Shown: positions 31,199 through 35,044 of the stretch, piece by piece
Position numbering within the stretch: the first letter of the stretch is position 1
Layout of the letters: every line of letters starts with the position of its first letter
NCBI GenBank assembly: GCA_002491565.1
Contig: DKWE01000098.1
Span: 1-35,044, forward strand
Length of the DNA stretch: 35,044 nt
Direction: 5' to 3'
Origin: Lachnospiraceae bacterium UBA7160
GTDB lineage: Bacteria > Bacillota > Clostridia > Lachnospirales > Lachnospiraceae
Made by a program: the position numbers and the translations under genes
Notes under the pieces: generated by a model
Database searches by the model: none
What the model was told of the DNA's origin: nothing
The model's input: only the letters and a program-made list of their open reading frames with translations

Positions 31199-32635
31199 AT
31201 GAAAAAGAAGAGAAGAGCGGTATGGCTGTCTGACCGCATACCGGAGCGGACCAGGCTGGCAATGAAAAAAATCAGCGCGCATATGACGGCGTCTCAGATC
31301 ATGGCGCTGGGCTTTGCATGTACCATTTTTCTGGGCGGAATCCTGCTCAGTCTGCCGTTCTGTAACGCGGATGGCCGTTGGCTGGGATTCCTCGACGCAT
31401 TGTTTACCTCGTGTTCGGCGGTCTGCGTGACCGGACTGGTGACAATTGTACCCGCAACGCAGTTTACACTGATCGGGAAGCTGATTCTGCTGCTGCTGAT
31501 TCAGGTCGGCGGCCTGGGGATTATCGCGTGCACGATGGGGGCATTTCTGATCTTGAAAAAACAGATCACTATCCGCAGCCGAGTGATGATCCAGGACACG
31601 TACGATCTGCATACCATGAGCGGTCTTGTCGTAATGATGCGCTATGTGTTGCAGGGGATGTTTTTGGTGGAAGGGATCGGCGCGCTTGCCTATGCCTTCT
31701 GGTTTGTGCCGGAATACGGACTGTTCCGGGGATTATGGTATTCCGTGTTCCACGCGGTATCCGCGTTCTGCAATGCCGGGATCGACATCCTGGGGGAGAC
31801 AAGTTTCCAGTGCTTTCAGCGAAATCCGTATATGAGCATGGTAACGATTCTCCTGATTATCGTAAGTGGTCTGGGGTTTGTCGTATGGCGGGATCTCGGA
31901 CTGACGGTAAAACGGGTGTGGAAACGGGAAATGTCCGTGCGGCGCGCGCTGGAAAAAATGCGGCTGCACACAAAGCTGGCACTTGGCATGACGGCTTTCC
32001 TGCTTGTGGGCGGGACCGTCGCGATTTTCTGTATGGAGTATACGAATCCGGCGACTCTGGGGGGCCTTTCCTTCGGGGAGAAGTGGCTGGCGTCGCTGTT
32101 TCAGTCGGTGACGACGAGGACGGCCGGATTTTTTACGATTCCGCAGAATCAGTTCCGTCCGGAATCGCAGCTGTTGTGCTGTATCCTGATGTTCATCGGA
32201 GGCAGTCCGGGCGGTACGGCGGGCGGCGTAAAGACGACGACAATTGCGATTCTGTTTGCGAGCTGCTGGTCGATTTTGAAGGGAACCGAAGATACAGAAT
32301 GCTTCCGCAGAAAGATTCCGATAGGAAACGTGCGCACAGCATTTTCTGTCACACTGATTTCCTTTGCAGCGGTGCTGTGCGGGACGCTTGCGGTTCTGAT
32401 CCTGGAGGACGCGAGCCTGATGGACGTATTGTATGAGACTGTTTCTGCCGTAGGAACGGTGGGCCTGACAGCAGGGCTGACTCCGGTGCTCTCAGCGGGC
32501 AGCAAGGTGGTCATCATTTTGCTGATGTATATGGGCAGGCTCGGACCGGCGACGCTGGCGCTTTTGTTCGCATCGCAGTACAGCAAGCACGGGAGAGGAC
32601 GCAAACTGCCGGAAGAGCGGATTATGGTCGGGTGA
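31199..32635 (+). CDS. ktrB: TrkH/KtrB family potassium transporter
   Basis: This 478-aa membrane protein has the four-repeat potassium pathway. Each repeat shows a filter glycine: SAVCVTGLVT, SAFCNAGIDI, SVTTRTAGFFT and AVGTVGLTAG. A GGSPGGTAGGVKT loop is present. The N-terminus is basic. ATG 31199 lacks a clear ribosome binding site; the in-frame ATG 31262 (MKKISAHM) is an alternative that would drop 21 residues. It pairs with the KtrA-like gene 170 bp downstream to form a KtrAB uptake system. Confidence 0.93.
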   Translation: MKKKRRAVWLSDRIPERTRLAMKKISAHMTASQIMALGFACTIFLGGILLSLPFCNADGRWLGFLDALFTSCSAVCVTGLVTIVPATQFTLIGKLILLLLIQVGGLGIIACTMGAFLILKKQITIRSRVMIQDTYDLHTMSGLVVMMRYVLQGMFLVEGIGALAYAFWFVPEYGLFRGLWYSVFHAVSAFCNAGIDILGETSFQCFQRNPYMSMVTILLIIVSGLGFVVWRDLGLTVKRVWKREMSVRRALEKMRLHTKLALGMTAFLLVGGTVAIFCMEYTNPATLGGLSFGEKWLASLFQSVTTRTAGFFTIPQNQFRPESQLLCCILMFIGGSPGGTAGGVKTTTIAILFASCWSILKGTEDTECFRRKIPIGNVRTAFSVTLISFAAVLCGTLAVLILEDASLMDVLYETVSAVGTVGLTAGLTPVLSAGSKVVIILLMYMGRLGPATLALLFASQYSKHGRGRKLPEERIMVG

Positions 32636-32806
32636 CGGTGAAGAAGTGAACTGGAAGCCAGGGTTAAGAAACAAGTGCTGGAAGAGCAGATCAAAGCCGT
32701 GGAACCGTGGATGAGAAAAACGGAAACCCAGGCAGGAACAAGTGCCAATAGAACATTCCTGGCAGGATAGCCGCAGAGGAAGTAACGGTAACGAAAGGAT
32801 TTTACT

Positions 32807-33454
32807 ATGAAAAAGCAGTATGTAGTCTTTGGCGCGGGACGCTTTGGCAGAAGTGTGGCAGTGACGCTGCAGGAACGGGGCTGCGAGGTGATCGTTGTAG
32901 ATAAGGACCCGGAGGTTATTCAGGATATCGCAGATGATGTCAGCTATGCGATCTGTGCGAATGTAGAGGATCCGGATATCTTCGAGGACCTTGGCATGAA
33001 GAATCTGGACGGAGCGATCGTATCCGTGACAGAAAGTCTGGAGGCAAGTATCGTTACAACGATGATGTGTCATGAGATGGGCATTCCGCGCATTATGGCA
33101 AAGGCAAAAAATGAGATGCATGAAAAGCTCCTGCGCAGTGTCGGGGCGACCCGGATCATCTATCCGGAGGCCGAGATGGGCAAGCGCATGGCAAAATATA
33201 TCGTAGCGGACAATTTTGCCGACTGGATCGAGCTGTCGCCGCAGTACAGTCTGGTGGAGATGGATGTTCCGACCTCGTGGCGCGGGCGCTCGCTGCACCA
33301 GCTTCAGATCCGCGAGAAATACCGCCTGAATGTGATCGGCATCAAGAAGGGTGACAGTGTCCAAGTAACCATTGACCCGAAGGAACCGCTCGACGGCAGC
33401 GCAATTCTGATCGTCGTAGGAGAGAATAAGGACCTGGAGCAGTTTCAGAACTGA
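32807..33454 (+). CDS. ktrA: KtrA/TrkA family potassium uptake regulator
   Basis: This 215-aa cytoplasmic protein has an RCK_N Rossmann fold starting VVFGAGRFGRS (G9-x-G11-x-x-G14) with the acidic end of the second strand VVDKD, and an RCK_C domain in the last ~75 residues. Length and order are those of KtrA, which forms a ring that opens KtrB according to bound ATP, ADP or NAD. AACGAAAGGA precedes the ATG. Confidence 0.95.
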   Translation: MKKQYVVFGAGRFGRSVAVTLQERGCEVIVVDKDPEVIQDIADDVSYAICANVEDPDIFEDLGMKNLDGAIVSVTESLEASIVTTMMCHEMGIPRIMAKAKNEMHEKLLRSVGATRIIYPEAEMGKRMAKYIVADNFADWIELSPQYSLVEMDVPTSWRGRSLHQLQIREKYRLNVIGIKKGDSVQVTIDPKEPLDGSAILIVVGENKDLEQFQN

Positions 33455-33469
33455 GGGAAAGGCAGATAT

Positions 33470-33934
33470 ATGGCAGATAAAAATATAATTTATCATGGTA
33501 GTAATACTGTTGTGCAGCGCCCGAGAGTTTTGATTAATGGTCATTATAAGGATTTTGGGTATGGATTTTATTGCACCAATATTAAGAAACAGGCGAAGCG
33601 CTGGGCGTTGACAAAGCGGGGGGAATCTATAGTAAATAGATATGCGTGTACAATAAACAACAATTTGAAAATTTGTATATTTAAAGAGATGACAGAAGAA
33701 TGGCTGGAATTTGTGGTGAATTGCCGTAGGGGAAGAGAACACAAATTTGATATTGTGGAAGGGCCTATGGCAGATGATCAGATTTGGGATTATGTAGAAG
33801 ATTATGTGGCAGGCAATATTTCTAAGACAGCGTTCTGGGAGCTGGTTAAGTTTAAATATCCGACACATCAAATCGTATTCTGTACGGAAGAAGCATTGGA
33901 TACTTTGCATTTCGAAGGAAGTGAAAAAATATGA
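33470..33934 (+). CDS. DUF3990 family protein, putative ADP-ribosyltransferase-like toxin
   Basis: This 154-aa protein shows the DUF3990 hallmarks: IIYHGSN (residues 6-12), KDFGYGFYCT (27-36) followed by NIKKQAKRWA, and HQIVFCTEEALDTLHF near the end. The His...Tyr pattern and the fold resemble ADP-ribosyltransferase-type enzymes (family knowledge; activity is inferred). It is AT-richer than the neighbours, which suggests transfer. It starts 15 bp after ktrA behind GAGGGAAAGG. Its stop overlaps the next start (ATGA), so the two are coupled, typical for toxin-antitoxin genes. Confidence 0.75.
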   Translation: MADKNIIYHGSNTVVQRPRVLINGHYKDFGYGFYCTNIKKQAKRWALTKRGESIVNRYACTINNNLKICIFKEMTEEWLEFVVNCRRGREHKFDIVEGPMADDQIWDYVEDYVAGNISKTAFWELVKFKYPTHQIVFCTEEALDTLHFEGSEKI

Positions 33935-34401
33935 TGAATATATATTTTTCCGATGAGAAAATTGAGAAAAATGATGTATATTTTATCTGCTATATGATTG
34001 AGCGGGTAGCAAGAAGACTCCGTCAGCGAAATAGCTACGTGGTAAATCAAATCGGCAGGAAGAATCTGGAACATTTGATCAGTGTGGCTAATGTTCTTCA
34101 TGCAGAGAATCCTGTGGCTGTGGAGGATGATTGGATTGAGGAATATAATCTTAAAGAGGGAACTACAGACCTTGTAGCAGTAGATCCGGAACTGGTTACA
34201 AGGATTCCAGGATCTATTCAGATGGGGAAGGTTTATCAGAGATTGATATTTGATACTTTGCAGCCTGGAGAATCAGAAGTGGAAGCCATTATTCGTGTAT
34301 ACAATGATCAGATCTGTGATGTGATTGATAATTATAATTGCAGTGCTTATTATGAGCCGTCCTATGTGATTGCCAGGGCATACCAAAATGGTGGTTTTTA
34401 G
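33931..34401 (+). CDS. DUF3990-partner protein (DUF3791-like front, putative antitoxin)
   Basis: This 156-aa protein starts at an ATG overlapping the DUF3990 stop by four bases, with a GAAGGAAG site. The first ~55 residues (NDVYFICYMIERVARRLRQR, then GRKNLEHLISVANVLHAENP) resemble the short DUF3791 proteins that accompany DUF3990. The remaining ~100 residues, up to YYEPSYVIARAYQNGGF, are not recognised. It has the same AT-rich codon style as the gene before it. An antitoxin role is inferred from gene order only. Confidence 0.65.
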   Translation: MMNIYFSDEKIEKNDVYFICYMIERVARRLRQRNSYVVNQIGRKNLEHLISVANVLHAENPVAVEDDWIEEYNLKEGTTDLVAVDPELVTRIPGSIQMGKVYQRLIFDTLQPGESEVEAIIRVYNDQICDVIDNYNCSAYYEPSYVIARAYQNGGF

Positions 34402-34474
34402 AGAAATGATGTTAAAGTGTTTCCGCACCGGAAAGTCTAAGGAAACATTTTATGCTCAATAGCTAACATCGGAT

Positions 34475-34533
34475 GATAGCCTCTGATATTTGTAAGGCAG
34501 GATACACTTGGTCTTTGTATATCAGGGGCTATC
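34475..34533. terminator. Inverted repeat after the DUF3990 pair
   Basis: GATAGCCTCTGATAT (34475-34489) and ATATCAGGGGCTATC (34519-34533) form a 15-bp stem with one G-T pair and a 29-nt loop. It lies between two convergent genes, so it could terminate either. Confidence 0.5.
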
Positions 34534-34557
34534 TGCTGTTCTGCTGAACCTTGCCCC

Positions 34558-34710
34558 TTACTCTCCGCCGGGGCCATCATGGCGCGGCCGGGTGTACTCG
34601 GGCAGCGGTTCCTTAATCTCGTCCTTTTTCGGGTAATCGATCTCCGGAATATTGCCGTCGTCATAGGCATTTTCGCCGCGGTCCGGCTGATAGATATTGA
34701 TATCTGGCAT
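34558..34710 (-). CDS. Small hydrophilic protein (50 aa), unknown
   Basis: A complete small gene on the minus strand, start complement 34708-34710, stop complement 34558-34560. GAAAGGAGC lies eight bases before the ATG, a strong ribosome binding site. The product is acidic and proline-rich, with NIYQPDRGENAYDDGNIPEI and later KEPLPEYTRPRHDGPGGE. No membrane segment or known domain is recognised. It follows the remnant at 34756-34914 on the same strand. Confidence 0.6.
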   Translation of the reverse strand: MPDINIYQPDRGENAYDDGNIPEIDYPKKDEIKEPLPEYTRPRHDGPGGE

Positions 34711-35044
34711 AACTGTACGCTCCTTTCTATAAGCTGCTGCACTGGGAATGATACACTATTTCCTGTGTGGCAGCTCAATTTCGTTCCCGCGGGCAACGGG
34801 CCAGGCAGCCATGCCTGCATGGATAATCTGGCTGATACTCCATTGCTTGCGGTCGAGTCTTTGACGGTCCCAATAGCATCCGGGATGCAGTGGATGACAG
34901 GTATCCGAGTACCGTCAGGAGTAGTATATCGTGAATGTGTAAAATTATACGAGTTTGCATACAGCCGGAAGCATGGCCGTTCTGATCTGAGAGATAGAAA
35001 AAAGCCGCCACTACCGAAACCCTACCATCTGCACGCCCCACTTT
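34711..35044. other. End of window, no intact gene recognised
   Basis: Apart from the minus-strand open frame at 34756-34914, I see no gene with a proper start. Open frames exist in several directions, including a plus-strand one running off the edge from ATG 34818, but none is clearly better than the rest. Sequence beyond the window would be needed to judge it. Confidence 0.4.
34756..34914 (-). pseudogene. Coding-like 3' end with no start codon
   Basis: On the minus strand, an open frame of 52 codons between a TGA and a TAG reads like a genuine protein tail: GCYWDRQRLDRKQWSISQII, then HAGMAAWPVARGNEIELPHRK. It ends 45 bp before the 50-aa gene. The only Met is internal and no ribosome binding site serves it. 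It is likely the end of a gene broken by a frameshift or stop just upstream. The frame is favoured over its rivals by composition only. Confidence 0.35.

Noticed and set aside
32640..32766. Start-less protein-like frame between ktrB and ktrA
   Set aside because: No start codon or ribosome binding site and too short to judge; treated as intergenic.
34775..35041. 88-codon minus-strand frame at the window end
   Set aside because: Composition is not protein-like compared with the alternative frame at 34756-34914, and no ribosome binding site is visible.

Overview
The window looks like a piece of chromosome from a Gram-positive anaerobe of the Lachnospiraceae/Clostridia type. The grounds are strong GGAGG-type ribosome binding sites, an EFR1-family ferrodoxin, a RodA/FtsW gene, a GH3 glucosidase, and the block ispF-cysS-mrnC-rlmB, which is characteristic of Firmicutes. 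Most genes have a fairly high-GC codon style. The first ~1.9 kb, the toxin-like pair near 33.5-34.4 kb and several intergenic stretches are visibly AT-richer. No rRNA, tRNA or CRISPR array was seen.

Layout. 1-3.7 kb: the tail of an unknown gene, an EFR1 ferrodoxin plus flavodoxin pair, an AlbA/Schlafen-type ATP-binding regulator, and then a flavodoxin gene fragment cut by a 168-bp MITE-like element with perfect 19-bp ends. 3.7-6.3 kb: a Gfo/Idh/MocA oxidoreductase divergent from an AraC regulator, followed by a gene graveyard with coding-like remnants. 6.3-7.6 kb: an MFS exporter. 7.6-13.8 kb: the most interesting block, a three-gene unit made of a TerB_N/TerB_C-like protein, a BrxD-like (DUF2791) ATPase and a BrxHI/Lhr-like DEAD/DEAH helicase. 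Its promoter lies inside an inverted repeat and a second promoter precedes the ATPase. 13.8-18.8 kb: an AEC-family transporter, a cytoplasmic GH3 glucosidase and a SEDS (FtsW/RodA) glycosyltransferase. 19.1-21.3 kb: a cyclophilin on the minus strand, a stand-alone FakA/YloV-like domain and an L-asparaginase. 21.4-27.4 kb: a heterodimeric ABC exporter with one degenerate ATP site, a MATE exporter and a WYL regulator. 27.6-31.1 kb: ispF, then cysS with its own promoter and a long leader, mrnC and rlmB. 31.2-33.5 kb: a KtrB/KtrA potassium uptake system. 33.5-35 kb: a DUF3990 protein with a 4-bp-overlapping partner (probable toxin-antitoxin type pair), then a minus-strand 50-aa gene and a remnant.

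How they fit together. The TerB-like/ATPase/helicase unit has the composition of a DNA-processing or anti-phage module: two of its three genes match BREX accessory families, but no BREX methylase, PglZ or BrxC is present. The ABC pair, the MATE gene and the WYL gene form an export cluster with a possible local regulator. The ispF-cysS-mrnC-rlmB and KtrBA blocks are core housekeeping genes. Functional calls rest on recognised motifs read from the sequence; no database search was made.
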